Of a DNA stretch of 64,000 nucleotides, positions 1 to 10,985 are shown one piece after another; the stretch's first letter is position 1, and each line of letters starts with the position of its first letter. The DNA is from Brachionus manjavacas. Its lineage: Eukaryota > Rotifera > Eurotatoria > Ploima > Brachionidae. Position numbers and translations under genes: made by a program. Below the pieces are notes generated by a model. It did no database searches. It saw nothing but the letters and a program-made list of their open reading frames with translations, and was not told the DNA's origin. The stretch lies in the NCBI GenBank assembly GCA_019054805.1, contig JAHQIY010000005.1, positions 248,001 through 312,000 of the forward strand, written 5' to 3'.

Positions 1-19
1 TTAGATTTTTAAATTTTTT

Positions 20-272
20 GGGCAATATGAAATTTTAGTACAAAAAGTTAAAACGCTATAAGTTTTTTTCTAATTATGCAAAAACTCTGCAATTTATTGC
101 ATATATCAAATAAATAGTTTCTGATGGTGTGCATTTTACAGAAAATGCAGAGTTTTTGAAGAGCTTGATATTCATTTCTAAAAATTTGTACAATTTTTGC
201 ACAATTAGAAAAAAACTTATAGTGCTTTTGCTTTTTGAACTGTAATTTTTATACTAATATTTCACATTGGCC
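20..272. mobile_element. Foldback (MITE-like) element, about 250 bp
   Basis: The left arm (20-83) and the reverse complement of the right arm (about 188-272) share a near-identical core around CTATAAGTTTTTTTCTAATT, flanked by matching GGGCAATATGAAAT / GGCCAATGTGAAAT ends. A second, inner inverted match (ACTCTGCA / TGCAGAGT) strengthens the hairpin. No coding capacity is seen. It is most likely a non-autonomous foldback element. Target-site duplications are not clear. Confidence 0.6.
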
Positions 273-623
273 ATTCTGGTCCAATTGCGGTCCTTTTGAA
301 TGCCATTGTATATGAACGACGTATTTAGTTATCCAGTTTATTTTGGGATTTAAACATTTTAATTACTTATTGTTGTTAAAATTAATACTTTGAAATTTTT
401 AATTAGTATAGAAATAAAGTAAATGGTATAAAACAAAGTACGTCGAGAGAAAGAATTCAATTTAGACTAAGTAAAGTTCAATATTAATATTTTTCTGAAT
501 AGACAGGTAAAAATTTATTTGATTAAAAAATTTAGAATAAAATTATAGAAAAAATTTTTTTCGTTTATATAATCCACCCTTTTAATATACAAAAACACAG
601 TTTATTTAGCCCTATTTGTAAAG

Positions 624-725
624 AATGAAGTATTATCCAAAAAATTAAAACATATGAGAGTTTAACTGATAAGATCTTAACCTCAAATAAGAAGTTAACG
701 ACTAGAAAATCTTCATTGAAATTTT
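624..725 (+). repeat. Dispersed direct repeat, copy 1 (partner 1440-1546)
   Basis: About 100 bp are shared with 1440-1546, including ACATATGAGAGTTTAACTGA and AAATAAGAAGTTAAC, with a few substitutions. One frame of this copy reads like a decayed coding stretch (lysine- and threonine-rich), so both copies may derive from the LINE whose endonuclease piece lies between them. Confidence 0.6.
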
Positions 726-794
726 GAGGAATTCAATTCCGAACTCCTTTGTATAAATCTGAATTTAGAAAAGAATAATGAATTATTGTATTTA

Positions 795-939
795 GTCTTT
801 TTAATCCACCCAATATATTTCTGAACTTTGAGCTTTTTAAAAAAGTGTATAAATAGTCTAGAAACTACATTTTAGGCGGTGACCTAAACGCTAGAACAAA
901 GCAAATAGGCTGCATACGAAAAAATGAAAACGGTATAAT
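795..939 (+). pseudogene. LINE endonuclease-domain fragment
   Basis: One frame reads NFELFKKVYK, a stop, then SRNYILGGDLNARTKQIGC. GGDLNARTxxxGC is the hallmark of the APE-type endonuclease domain of non-LTR retrotransposons. The frame resumes after a 339-bp insertion at 1279-1340 (ENGIMLEKMMNELDSSVIK). It is a decayed remnant with stops and no complete element around it. Confidence 0.65.
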
Positions 940-1278
940 ATTTTTTATTTATTAAAAAAATAATTTAGGAAAAGTTTTTTCCAGGGCAGTTCCGAATGGC
1001 AGAGCCTTCTTTTCAGCCCACATGGTTGCAATATGATTAAGATATGTATTAATTTTATGTTTTAATTAATATCTAGATTATATATAAATTGTTAAATTAA
1101 ATTTTTGCTAAGAGTTTGGCGTGTTAACGATTGAATCAAAGGGTGTTTTGTACTTTAAATTGTTTCTGGAGGAGTTTTGAAGCAGAAAGTCCTGGATCTC
1201 CTGAGCTATTATTTCATGGCTTTGCCTTGTGGTGATAAATTTAGAAAAAAGCTTGTTTGCTCTGTCATCAATCAAGTC
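940..1278 (+). mobile_element. Short SINE-like insertion with 14-bp target duplication
   Basis: GAAAACGGTATAAT occurs at 926-939 and again at 1279-1292, and the LINE reading frame is restored when the DNA between is removed, so this segment is an insertion. It carries a core (about 961-1030) around GGGCAGTTCCGAATGGCAGA followed by TTCTTTTCAGCC. That core recurs in diverged form at about 4495, 30830, 48640 (minus) and 51345. No open frame is seen. I do not recognise the family. Confidence 0.6.
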
Positions 1279-1439
1279 GAAAACGGTATAATGTTGGAAA
1301 AAATGATGAATGAGTTAGACTCTTCAGTAATCAAATGATAACATTGAATATTTTTAATAAGAATTACTTTGAAATTCTTGACCTTTTTTTAGTTTCATCT
1401 TCATTAACTGACAAAATTACCGACCTGAATGTATTAAAG

Positions 1440-1546
1440 GATGGAGTATTATACAAAAAATAAAAACATATGAGAGTTTAACTGATAAGGTCTTAATCTC
1501 AAATAAGAAGTTAACAACTAGGAAATCTTAATTGAAATTTTGATTT
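1440..1546 (+). repeat. Dispersed direct repeat, copy 2
   Basis: Partner of 624-725; see that entry. It lies just downstream of the interrupted LINE endonuclease fragment. Confidence 0.55.
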
Positions 1547-1940
1547 AAAAAAAACGGTAAATAAAATAGTGAAAAATGAAGTTTTGGTATATTTGAAATT
1601 TTGGTTTTGTTATATGTTTATTATAAATATGTTTAATAAAATAATATATACTGTTATATGTATTAAAAAAAACAAATCTATCAAAACAAAACTTTTCATT
1701 TTTAATTTATTTGTGGTAATAATTAATAGATTTGGTCTAATGATTAATAAAATAAAGACAAACTGTTGATAAAATCTCCATTAAAACATATCTATTAAAG
1801 TGAGAATGTCAAATATTAGGTTATTAATTATAATTTAGTTAGATAATACTTTCATTATTTTAATAAAAGAAAGTAATCAATTAACAAATCAATTAATTTA
1901 TTACACTAATCATCTTAATAGAAAAGCAATATAAAAAAAA

Positions 1941-2170
1941 TTCAAATAAATATTACAATGTTTATGCAAAAAGTGTTTTTGGTGTTAAAAAGTATGCTAG
2001 AATAGCACTATTGTTAAAGGACCTAAAGATGGAAAAGATGGAAAATATTGAACAGATCTACTTAAGGCACAAGATATTTATTCCTAATTAATTGAAAAAT
2101 AGCAAAATGCGTTATGACTTATTGAATTACTTGAGAATACCTAATATTGAATAAATGTTGCCTATTATAA
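1941..2170 (+). pseudogene. Possible LINE C-terminal remnant
   Basis: One frame reads VKKYARIALLLKDLKMEKM, then ENIEQIYLRHKIFI, a stop, then KMRYDLLNYLRIPNIE. The pattern (basic helix, then an 'E.IYLRHKI' and a 'LLNYL' block) resembles the region downstream of the RT domain in several non-LTR families. Two in-frame stops show it is dead. The assignment is by pattern only. Confidence 0.35.
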
Positions 2171-2402
2171 ATCAAGAACGTTCATTTTCACATTTTTGCT
2201 GAAAAAAATCGCTATCAATAACTAAAAATATTAATAATAAAAATTTTCTGGTAAAACTGCTAGGTCCTTTGACTTTATCTAGTCAGACTTCCCAAGTCTT
2301 ACTTTAGACTCGAGGGTTTCGAATTAAAACAATAACGATTTAATTAAAAACTTTATTGGGACACGAGGTCCGAATCCAAAACAAAAACCAAATTATAAAT
2401 GG

Positions 2403-3491
2403 TTTATTTTTTTGTGTTTGAATCAGAAAATGTATCCAATGTTGAAATAACATTGAAAAAGTGCGATGTTTCAAATATTTTTTGCAGTTTCAAAAAAATA
2501 ATAATTTTAAGTAAATATTGCAAGCATTTTCTTATTTGAAATCAAACTCTTTGGTGAAATAGAATGAGTTTAATTTTTGTTTGGAAATTGAAAAAAATTT
2601 AAAAATTCTTTTTTAACTTTTGAACAATTCATTTATTTATTTTTTAGAATAAAAAAACATGAAAAAACTAAAAAAAGTTAAATAATTAAAAAAAATGAAT
2701 AAAAATAAGAAAAATGGATAAATAATTCATTGCCTAATTCTCGAAACTGATATAAAAATTAGTTATTAACTGTTTTATTTTTAATTTAAAGGAGATTTAG
2801 AAATAGCTTAGCATTTGCTCTGATCTGGTTGACTTGGAATTACTCTTTCAAAAATTTCAACTAACCCAAATGCGCTCTCTACTTAAATATTTGCCTTTCA
2901 GCATAAAACAATAAAAATTAAAAGAAATTAAAATTAATTTTTCATCCTTTAAGATTCTGACTTTGGGGGACATAGATTCATCTATTTCGCAAAATTTCCC
3001 TTCCGTCCAACTTTAAATTTTCTATGTTATTTTTTATCATTACATTTAAGCTTTTTTAAATTAGGTGAACAATTTTTAGATTAGGTCAACTAATAGTTCA
3101 TACAATCTGAGAACAAGAATTGTTCCAGTAACAGGTGAACCATGGTTTACCTAACCGACTAAAAGCAGAAAAACTTTGTTTTTTTCTAATAAAATTTTGA
3201 CTCTAGTGATAATTTACTTTCGTTTGGTACATTTTAACAAATACTTAATTTTTCAAAAATGGAAAACAGAGCGTAGATAGTTTTTTAAACTACAATTATT
3301 ATCTTTAAGGATAATCATATCACAAACCCAAAGTCAAAATTAATAAAAAAAACTCAAAGTTTTTCATGTTTGCAATATTAACTTGAAATTATTTTTTTTT
3401 TTGAAACTGCAAAAAATATTTGAAACATCGCACTTTTTCAATGTTATTTCAACATTGGATACATTTTCTAATTCAAACACAAAAAATAAAT
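2403..3491. mobile_element. 1.1-kb TIR element (long terminal inverted repeats)
   Basis: The arms at 2403-2530 and 3363-3491 are inverted copies about 125 bp long with high identity; both contain AAAGTGCGATGTTTCAAATA (or its complement) and a poly-A/poly-T stretch. The interior of about 830 bp has no long open frame, so this is a non-autonomous DNA element. A third single arm sits at 52316-52410. A clear target-site duplication was not found. Confidence 0.7.
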
Positions 3492-3791
3492 CAAATTAGC
3501 TTTAAATTATAAACTAAGAAACTACTAATCTCTCTCTTATAATCAAAATCTGTTATTTTTATGTGAAAACTACAAAAATGTGCATGAGATTACAAGCTTT
3601 CAGTTTTGCAAAACAAATCTCTTTTAAAGACGTCAACAACAGGAAAATTTTCTGGCAAAAATTTTCATCCCGTTCCAAACCATTTCTATGGGATTTTGAT
3701 CTGGGAATCTTGTTGCAGATCGAATCTATGAACAGTTTTATTCTAAATTTCTTCAGTTTAATAAATTTTCAAGTATTACTTTATCAATTTA

Positions 3792-3933
3792 ATTTTTTTT
3801 CAACTAATTTCTATATTCTAGTGATGCTTGTTATGAGTAATTATTCCAATATAAGAAAAAGTCTTTTCTAAATTGGGAAATGCAACAGGAATTAAATTGT
3901 TTATTAAATGTGAACAAAAGTTAAATAAGACAA
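3792..3933 (+). repeat. 142-bp direct repeat, copy 1 (partner 5317-5458)
   Basis: Nearly identical to 5317-5458, with only about three differences. It includes CTAGTGATGCTTGTTATG and GGGAAATGCAACAGGAATTA. The high identity points to a recent duplication or a mobile repeat. A 102-codon open frame at 3563-3871 ends inside it and is probably fortuitous. Confidence 0.85.
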
Positions 3934-4129
3934 TCGTCTATCTGATATTTTTTACCAGTTAACTTTTTAAGTTAAGGGCTCCATAATAATTTTATCATGG
4001 AATAAAATAAATAAATGCAGCAGAAATCAAATTGTCGCCTAATGTCTGATTTTGAATTTTTCTGTACATGTTATGTGTAAAATTTTTTCATAAAACTTAA
4101 ATAATTTAATTCATTAACTAAATTAAAGC

Positions 4130-5165
4130 GAAGTTTGTAGATCCTTTAAATGAAAATCCAGCCCATGTATTTAACTTGATAGAAAATTTATTAGCTGAAG
4201 AACAGGCCGAAGGATAAGAATTTTTTCCATTGAAGAAAGACATTTTTCTAAGGTCTTTCTTAAAAACTTATTTTGGTTTTATCAAAAATAAAATAATTAG
4301 AAAAATCATTATTCTTAAACTTAGGGAACCAAATCTACCTTTTTATTGATCTAATTAACTCCGGAGATTTTCTTAGTCTTCTGTATCTAAATCATATTTA
4401 AATTAAAAAAATAAATAAATCTATAAAAAATTTTACTTTTTGTATTATGTGTTTCAAGAAAGTATTTTTATTTCTTTAATTTTAAAAAATAATCTTAGAA
4501 AAGGTATTACAGGGCATTTCCAAATACCAGCCCTCATGATCGCAATAGAATTAAAATATATATTCTACCAAACAAAATTACAGTTTTTTGTAAAAAAATA
4601 ATTCAAAAATTTTTTCTTAGAAAAAAAAAATTCCTTAAAAATAGAATTTATTGAATTAATTGAATTAGAATTTACCGAATCTTACAAACTTTATTTATAA
4701 TTTAAATTTGTAATATTTTAAATTTTCCGAAAAAAAAATCAAAAAACAAAATCTTTACTTTGAAGAAAAATCTAAACTAAAAGTTTTTTCGGAGATGTAC
4801 TATATTTGATTATGTAATAAAGATGTCTATTTAAATTTATTAAGGAATGCATTCTTGTTGCAATTAATTGATTATTATTACTTTTAGACTGAAGTTTTAT
4901 TCAGACTATTAGAATTAAGTGATCCAAATTCGTCTATCTATGATAAATCTGATAAAGATAAAAGTCAATCATGGTTTGTGAGTTTATTTGCTACTTGAAA
5001 TTTTTCGCTTCAACTCATAGCATCTTTTCTTACTCTTACCGTAATTGAACTGGAATTTGTATTCAATTTCACTAGTAATTTGATCATTAATTTTTAATTA
5101 AAAAGGGATCTTGCTGGCTATCAGTACAAATTGAACAAAATGTTTCCTTTTTATGAAAAGCTAAA
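4130..5165 (+). other. Exon-like patches of an unrecognised gene or pseudogene
   Basis: Three short segments read like protein. About 4132-4215 gives KFVDPLNENPAHVFNLIENL and ends at a stop. About 4891-4977 gives EVLFRLLELSDPNSS followed by SQSWF; it is flanked by a TTTTAG acceptor and a GTGAGT donor. About 5106-5200 gives GDLAGYQYKLNKMFPFYEKL and ends at a stop. The middle piece has correct splice borders, but I cannot join all three in frame. They may be exons of a diverged gene or pieces of a dead element. Confidence 0.25.
4495..4560 (+). repeat. Diverged SINE-like core
   Basis: Contains AATCTTAGAAAAGGTATTAC then AGGGCATTTCCAAAT, matching the order of motifs in the 940-1278 insertion but poorly conserved. 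Confidence 0.35.
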
Positions 5166-5316
5166 ATCGGAGATAAAACTCTCGAAAAAAGTTGCAACAT
5201 AGAGTAACATTCCTATGTTGCACTATATTACAAAAAGAATCTTATTGATGCTTAATCCTTATTTTTGTATTTTAAGTTCTTAAAAAAATTATTATTGAAG
5301 GTAAAAAGAAACTTGG

Positions 5317-5458
5317 ATTTTTTTTCAACTAATTTCTATATTCTAGTGATGCTTGTTATGGGTCATTGTTCCAATATAAGAAAAAGTCTTTTCTAAATTG
5401 GGAAATGCAACAGGAATTAAATTGTTTATTAAATGTGAACAAAAGTTAAATAAGACAA
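5317..5458 (+). repeat. 142-bp direct repeat, copy 2
   Basis: Partner of 3792-3933, 1525 bp downstream and in the same orientation. Confidence 0.85.
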
Positions 5459-7400
5459 CAGACAGTTTTCAACAATTTTTTTGCACAGTTGTATTTAAAT
5501 CATTAAATCAATTTAAAGTTATTTAGATAATTAATTTTTGAGAAAATTTATTTCAAATTATTCCAAACAAAGTATCATTAATTTTTTTTCAAGAGTTATT
5601 TTAAATTAAAATACACTACAGGTCATTGCTTTAAGTTGTCTAAATGACCAAACAAATCTTTAATATTTTTTAGAAGTGAGTCAAAAGAATCTTGGAAAGA
5701 AAAATCAGAAATCTAAATTCATAACTCTTTTTTTTATATTTGTGTTCAACTATTATTAATAGACATTTAAATTATTTCAAGCAAAAATTTTTATCATTTT
5801 AATTTATTCAATATCAATAATAATATTAAGCAAATAAATAAAAAGCTATTATGTGGGTGGCACATAAAATGGAGTTTTAGGCTCCACTGTGATACTCGAG
5901 AACACTTCTTTTTGTCTTCTAATTTGGGCACCATTTGTAATATTTTGAGTTTTTAAAATTTTTTACCCGAATTAAAATATTATTTTTTAATCATTTAAAT
6001 CTCTAGTAATAATGTATTAAATATATTACATTACAAAAATTTGCATAAAAATTAAATTTAGATTTAGAAAAATTTATTTAGTAATTCTAAAAATGAGGTC
6101 CGGAGAAATAAAATCTTCATTTTTCTTCTATCTTTTTTTATCAAAACAAAGAAACCAGTATCACTCAATTATTTAAAAAAAATACTTAACGATCAGTGAA
6201 ACCAAACATGATGTCTAAATAAATGCTAAATTTATTGAATAAAATTTTCTCAAAAAAATTATTTTATTTTTTAATTTTTTATTTTTTATTTTAGAATTTC
6301 TTTTCCAAAAAATAGCTTCATTAATTAAAAAATTCTTTTTTTAATACAGCACCCAATATTTTTACTATTTAAAAAGTAAACTCATCCATCATGGTATCTA
6401 CCGTTTGTAGACAAAAATCTTTATTTCTAAGCCAAACTATAAAAAATTCAAACTTCTTTTTAAATGTTAGTTAAATATAAAATTATTAATTACATTATTT
6501 GACATTTTTCTTTTGTCTGGTTGAAATAGAATAGTAAAGATCGTTCGACTTTAGACATTTTCTTCATTGAAAAAATTTTAAATTTGATTTTAAATAAAAC
6601 ATAATTTTTAGGTAAAAAAACTTTTGAATGAATGCTTTAAATTAAAAATAATCCGACAAAATTTTTTTTAAACCTAATCATTAAATTGAGAGAAGACATA
6701 AAGAAAAATCATATAGTAATTCCAAGTAGTGTCTCTCAAGAGCAATTCTAAAAACTGATAAAAGTATTTTTTCATTTAATTAAACTTGAAAATGAAAAAA
6801 ATAATTACCTAACACATAACATATTTGAAAAAATTATATTTTGGTTAGACTTGCGGTATTTTCTAAATCTGTTTTGAATATTTTGATGGTTAAGACGCCC
6901 TTAACGTGATAATGGTAGCGTCAACAAATATTTTGGTTTAAAAAAATTAAAGTAAATCAACAGAATTGTCAAAAAATTGGACTGCTTTAAAACAAAAGAA
7001 CTTTGGCATGAGACTGACAGCATTGGCAACAAATTTTTTTAATTAAATTAAAAACTGCTTTGAATCTTATCAGTTGGAAATTTAAATATTCCGAAACACA
7101 ATATATTTTAATGCAACATATTAATTCAAATTATTCAAGGGCTCACCATACTTTGCCTTGATATTTCACTACTACTGATAAGATCGTCTCGTCTTGTTCG
7201 CACTATGCGAAACCGAGATTTACCACATTAGAATGCCTGCCGATTTAAAGAAATACCAAAAAAATTAAATTTATCTTATCTAAGAAAATAAAACTCTTGA
7301 TAAAAAAATTTTATTATTCAAAAATTTAAAAAAAAAGACTTTAATGTAGCAAGAGAATAGACCTGCACGAGCTATTTAAAATTCATAATTTACACACTTT
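5459..7400. other. No gene seen
   Basis: Very AT-rich DNA. I see no convincing coding segment, RNA gene or element. The least AT-rich parts are about 5850-5940 and 7140-7240; short stretches can be read as protein there, on more than one strand, so I do not call them. Confidence 0.5.
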
Positions 7401-7760
7401 GAAGGCCTTGTTTTCAATTAAGTGTCCTCGGAATGTTCACGAGTGGCAAAGCGAGCTAGATAAGATAAACAGATTCTGTTTTGTTTTCTCTCGGCTCAGT
7501 CAAGCATGGTCTAAAGCGAGCCAGCAATTAACAAACTGTTTGAATCGATTCACTTACTGAATCCGATTTGTATTTAACCCATTTTTTATGAGCCATTAAT
7601 CCAATAGTTTCAAGTCATTTGATCGCTTTAATTGGAACTCAAATGGTGTCTCTGGTTGGCAAGTGGGCAAACAAGAGTCAGGTACACTTCGTCTAAGCGA
7701 GCTTCTAATTAACAAAACCTTGAAAGCTACTCTAACTATTTGCTTTATTTCATTTGGATA
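7400..7760. other. GC-richer non-coding block upstream of the Maf-like gene
   Basis: This block is clearly less AT-rich than its surroundings. A motif of the form CTAA-(A)GCGAGC-4/5 nt-AATTAACAAA occurs twice (about 7512-7537 and 7693-7718). Frames on the plus strand are interrupted by stops. It could be a conserved regulatory region or untranslated exon of the gene that begins near 10.87 kb. Confidence 0.3.
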
Positions 7761-7925
7761 TAAATCAAATAAGTTGAAATTTTCTCTCTTAAGAAAACTT
7801 CCAGATACTCAATTAAAAATTTCTTTTAATTAAACAAAAATCTTTTGTTTGTTTGAATTTAACCGCATTCAAATTTTTATTTAAGATAAAGACATGCTTG
7901 TTTTATCTCTTAGTAAAATTTATTT

Positions 7926-8380
7926 TCAATCATTTCTAAATTTTGGTTTTTCCATTTTAGTCCCAATGTCTGCTGCCATAATCTTAGTACCAGAAAAAAA
8001 AATTTTTTAAAGTAAAAAGATAGCTTATTATTTAATTGTTAATTGATGATTTAAATTTAGGACCAAAAGTTCATGTTGTCTTCAATCATTTCTAAATTTT
8101 GGTTTTTCTATTTTAGTCCCAATGTCTGCTGCCATAATCTTAGTACCAGAAAAAAAATTTTTTAAAGTAAAAAGATAGCTTATTATTTAATTGTTAATTG
8201 ATGATTTAAATTTAGCACCAAAAATTCATGGTGTCTTCAATCATTTCTAAATTTTGGTTTTTCCATTTTAGTCCCAATGTCTGCTGCCATAATCTTAGTA
8301 CCAGAAAAAAAATTTTTTAAAGTAAAAAGATAGCTTATTATTTAATTGTTAATTTCTAAGTGATGATTTAAATGGGCTTT
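7926..8380 (+). repeat. Tandem repeat, about 155 bp x 3
   Basis: The unit begins TCAATCATTTCTAAATTTTG at 7926, 8082 and 8237. Each copy contains CCCAATGTCTGCTGCCATAA and is nearly identical to the others. The third copy carries a small insertion near its end and fades out near 8380. Confidence 0.9.
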
Positions 8381-9470
8381 TTAAATTTAACACTCAGAGT
8401 TCGATAAATGGTTCTCATTTGTGTGTGTGTCGAAAAATGAAATTGGCAAATAATCAGGTTTAGATGAGAAGGCATTGGAAGCAAACTGCATGCATTTGCA
8501 CTTTTTTTCTCTTTAATTAAATCCATTCCAAAATCAATCAATAAAACAAGGTGGTTTGTCACTTTGTTATTCAAGAACTCGGTTCCTCGAGCTCTCGTCT
8601 TACTGATAGATAAAATTTAATTCATATCAATCATCGAAAATTTAAAGCTATTTGTTTTCCAAATTTCAAAACTAAAGGTTTTAAGTTAATTAAAAAAATA
8701 GATTTTTATTTTTATCATTTATTTTTAATCTGAAATTTCTTATTCCGTAGATAACACATCGATTAGGATCAGAGATCTTTTTATTTTCGTTTTTTTTTTG
8801 TTTTTTAGTTTGAGAGAAAGGTAATAAAGATAAACTTCAAAGGGGAGATAGTATCTGAGAGTGAATGACATCATTTAGAAGAGCATAGCACGGGACTAGC
8901 AGATAAAGCGAATATGGCTTGAATTAGAAAATTGAAATTTTTTTCTCTAGATAAGCCCGTTTTTTTAATTAAATCCATAATCGATAAGCTTTCGATACAA
9001 CTCAAAGGTATTCGATACGACACTCGTATGTCTTGGAATCCTTACGGTCTTTCATTTGTTTTTATCTAATTAGATGAAGATTTTCAATCTCTAATCTAAT
9101 TTTGGTTCCATAATAAAATCATGCGCTTCAAAAGTAAAATTTAAAAATGATGTTTGATCTTTTGTGGCTCGTTCAAGGTACTCACTTTATTTGATTAGCT
9201 TATTCCTTGGCTCCTCAGCTTTAATCTAATTTACCAAATTCAATTATGCGATTTGTTCCGACCAAATGTTTAGCTATTCTCAATTTATTAGACTAGTTTT
9301 AAATTGATCCTGAATTGTCTCGGCAGTGAATTTTGTAAAATTTTTTTTTTTTTTTCATCTTTTTTTAGATCCTTTGGTACCCTTAGCATTTAAAATATTG
9401 AGAAAATTAATTTCTTTTTTCTACTCAAATTAATTTTTCAAATGTCTTCTATCTAAGTTACGAAAAAGCT

Positions 9471-10025
9471 AGAAATGTTCCAAGCTACACTATTACCAAG
9501 TATCTCTGACCAGAGCCCTTTATTTTTGACCCAAAAATAAAGTTTTTTTCAATCAAATTTATCCTTAAAATCAAAGCTTAATTTTTTCTTAAATAATTTT
9601 TAAATGTTTTCTATCCTCTATCAGAAATGTTCCAAGCTACACTATTACCAAGTATCTCTGACCAGAGCCCTTTATTTTTGACCCAAAAATAAAGTTTTTT
9701 TCAATCAAATTTATCCTTAAAATCAAAGCTTAATTTTTTCTTAAATAATTTTTAAATGTTTTCTATCCTCTATCAGAAATGTTCCAAGCTACACTATTAC
9801 CAAGTATCTCTGACCAGAGCCCTTTATTTTTGACCCAAAAATAAAGTTTTTTTCAATCAAATTTATCCTTAAAATCAAAGCTTAATTTTTTCTTAAATAA
9901 TTTTTAAATGTTTTCTATCCTCTATCAGAAATGTTCCAAGCTACACTATTACCAAGTATCTCTGACCAGAGCCCTTTATTTTTGACCCAAAAATAAAGTT
10001 ATTTTCAATCAAATTTATCTTTAAA
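9471..10025 (+). repeat. Tandem repeat, 152 bp x about 3.6
   Basis: AGAAATGTTCCAAGCTACAC starts at 9471, 9623, 9775 and 9927, exactly 152 bp apart. The copies are almost identical. Each unit contains a perfect 10-bp stem, CTTTATTTTT then GACCC then AAAAATAAAG. Regularity and identity indicate recent expansion. Confidence 0.95.
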
Positions 10026-10089
10026 GTTTAAGGTCTTTTTTTTTTAAATTAAAAATCTTGTTTGTATGAAAAAATAAATTTTATTAATT

Positions 10090-10400
10090 CAAAATTAAGT
10101 AATAAAAATTCTAAGCTACACTTTTACCACCTTTGACGATAGGCCCTAGTTTATCTGTCAAAAAAATTATTTTTCAATCAAAATTATCTTTATCAATTAA
10201 ATATTTTTTAAATTAAATCTTTTTTTTTTTAAATCTAAAAACCTCGATTTTTAAAAAAAGCAAAAAATAAATTTCCTAAATTAGGTTTATTTTTCTGCTC
10301 CGCTATTATAATTCCAAGTGACCCTTTTACCAGAAATCTTGGGCCATAGACCCCAATTTAATTTCAATTAATTTTTATTTGAGATCTATTTTCAAAAAAG
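10090..10400 (+). repeat. Degenerate outlying units of the 152-bp array
   Basis: Two diverged versions of the unit follow the array: near 10108 (CTAAGCTACACTTTTACCAC, then TAGGCCCT) and near 10302 (TTCCAAGTGACCCTTTTACC, then ATAGACCCC). They look like an older layer of the same repeat. Confidence 0.6.
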
Positions 10401-10871
10401 AGAAAAAAATCCTTAGTAAAATTTGAACCAAGCTGTTTCATGGTCGTAGAGTTTTGGTTACTTCTGTTCACTAAATTACATTTATGAAAGTGTTGTTTAA
10501 AAAGACTGTTTTTTTATTAAAATCGTAATTAAACAAATAAGATTTGCTTTCAAATGGTAGTACATGGTCAGTTCAATTGTTTTGCAAAGGTCAAGCAAAA
10601 ATTTAAAATTTAAATTTAAAATTAAGATTAAGAATTAAGCGGCTTTAGAGTATTAAAAGCCTATATTATTACATAAGTTTAATTGTAACACAAATAAAAA
10701 TCGTTTACAACATCTTATTTGAGGTTTTTTTATTTTCCAAATTCTAGTTCAATAATCGGATTTAAATTTGAACAAAAAAAACTTAATTAAAAATTTGGGA
10801 TTAATAATTTCAAATAGGTTGAGATCACTCAAATTTGTTTAATTTATCTTTAGATAATTTCACTTTTGAAA

Positions 10872-10985
10872 ATGAAACTAGACTTGGTGAATTCAAGCGA
10901 GCTGCACCAGGAGCACTTTGGTCCGGCGTATGCGAAGGCCTCTGGCACCTTTGACGTGGAATCAGATGTCTCAGCGCCAAACGAG
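10872..10985 (+). CDS. maf: Maf-like bZIP gene, predicted first coding exon
   Basis: ATG at 10872 opens 38 codons (starting MKLDLVNSSELHQEHF, ending DVSAPNE) with balanced codon use, unlike the AT-rich surroundings. It ends at a GAG followed by a GTAACT donor at 10986. The next TTTAG acceptor at 12177-12181 lets it join the main Maf exon in phase 0 (GAG, then ATA AAA ATG), because the two codons before the downstream ATG are open. The intron is 1196 bp. A TTTAG just upstream of this ATG is also acceptor-like, so a further 5' exon or a spliced leader is possible. This exon is inferred. If it is wrong, translation would start at 12188. Confidence 0.6.

Noticed and set aside
1569..1769. 66-codon plus-strand frame
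   Set aside because: It is Lys/Ile/Asn/Phe-rich translation of AT-rich DNA with no domain or splice signal.
3563..3871. 102-codon plus-strand frame
   Set aside because: Its C-terminal third lies in the 142-bp repeat whose second copy has no such frame, so it is probably chance.
7926..10025. Tandem arrays considered as a CRISPR array
   Set aside because: Units are contiguous, about 150 bp, without spacers, and the genome is eukaryotic.
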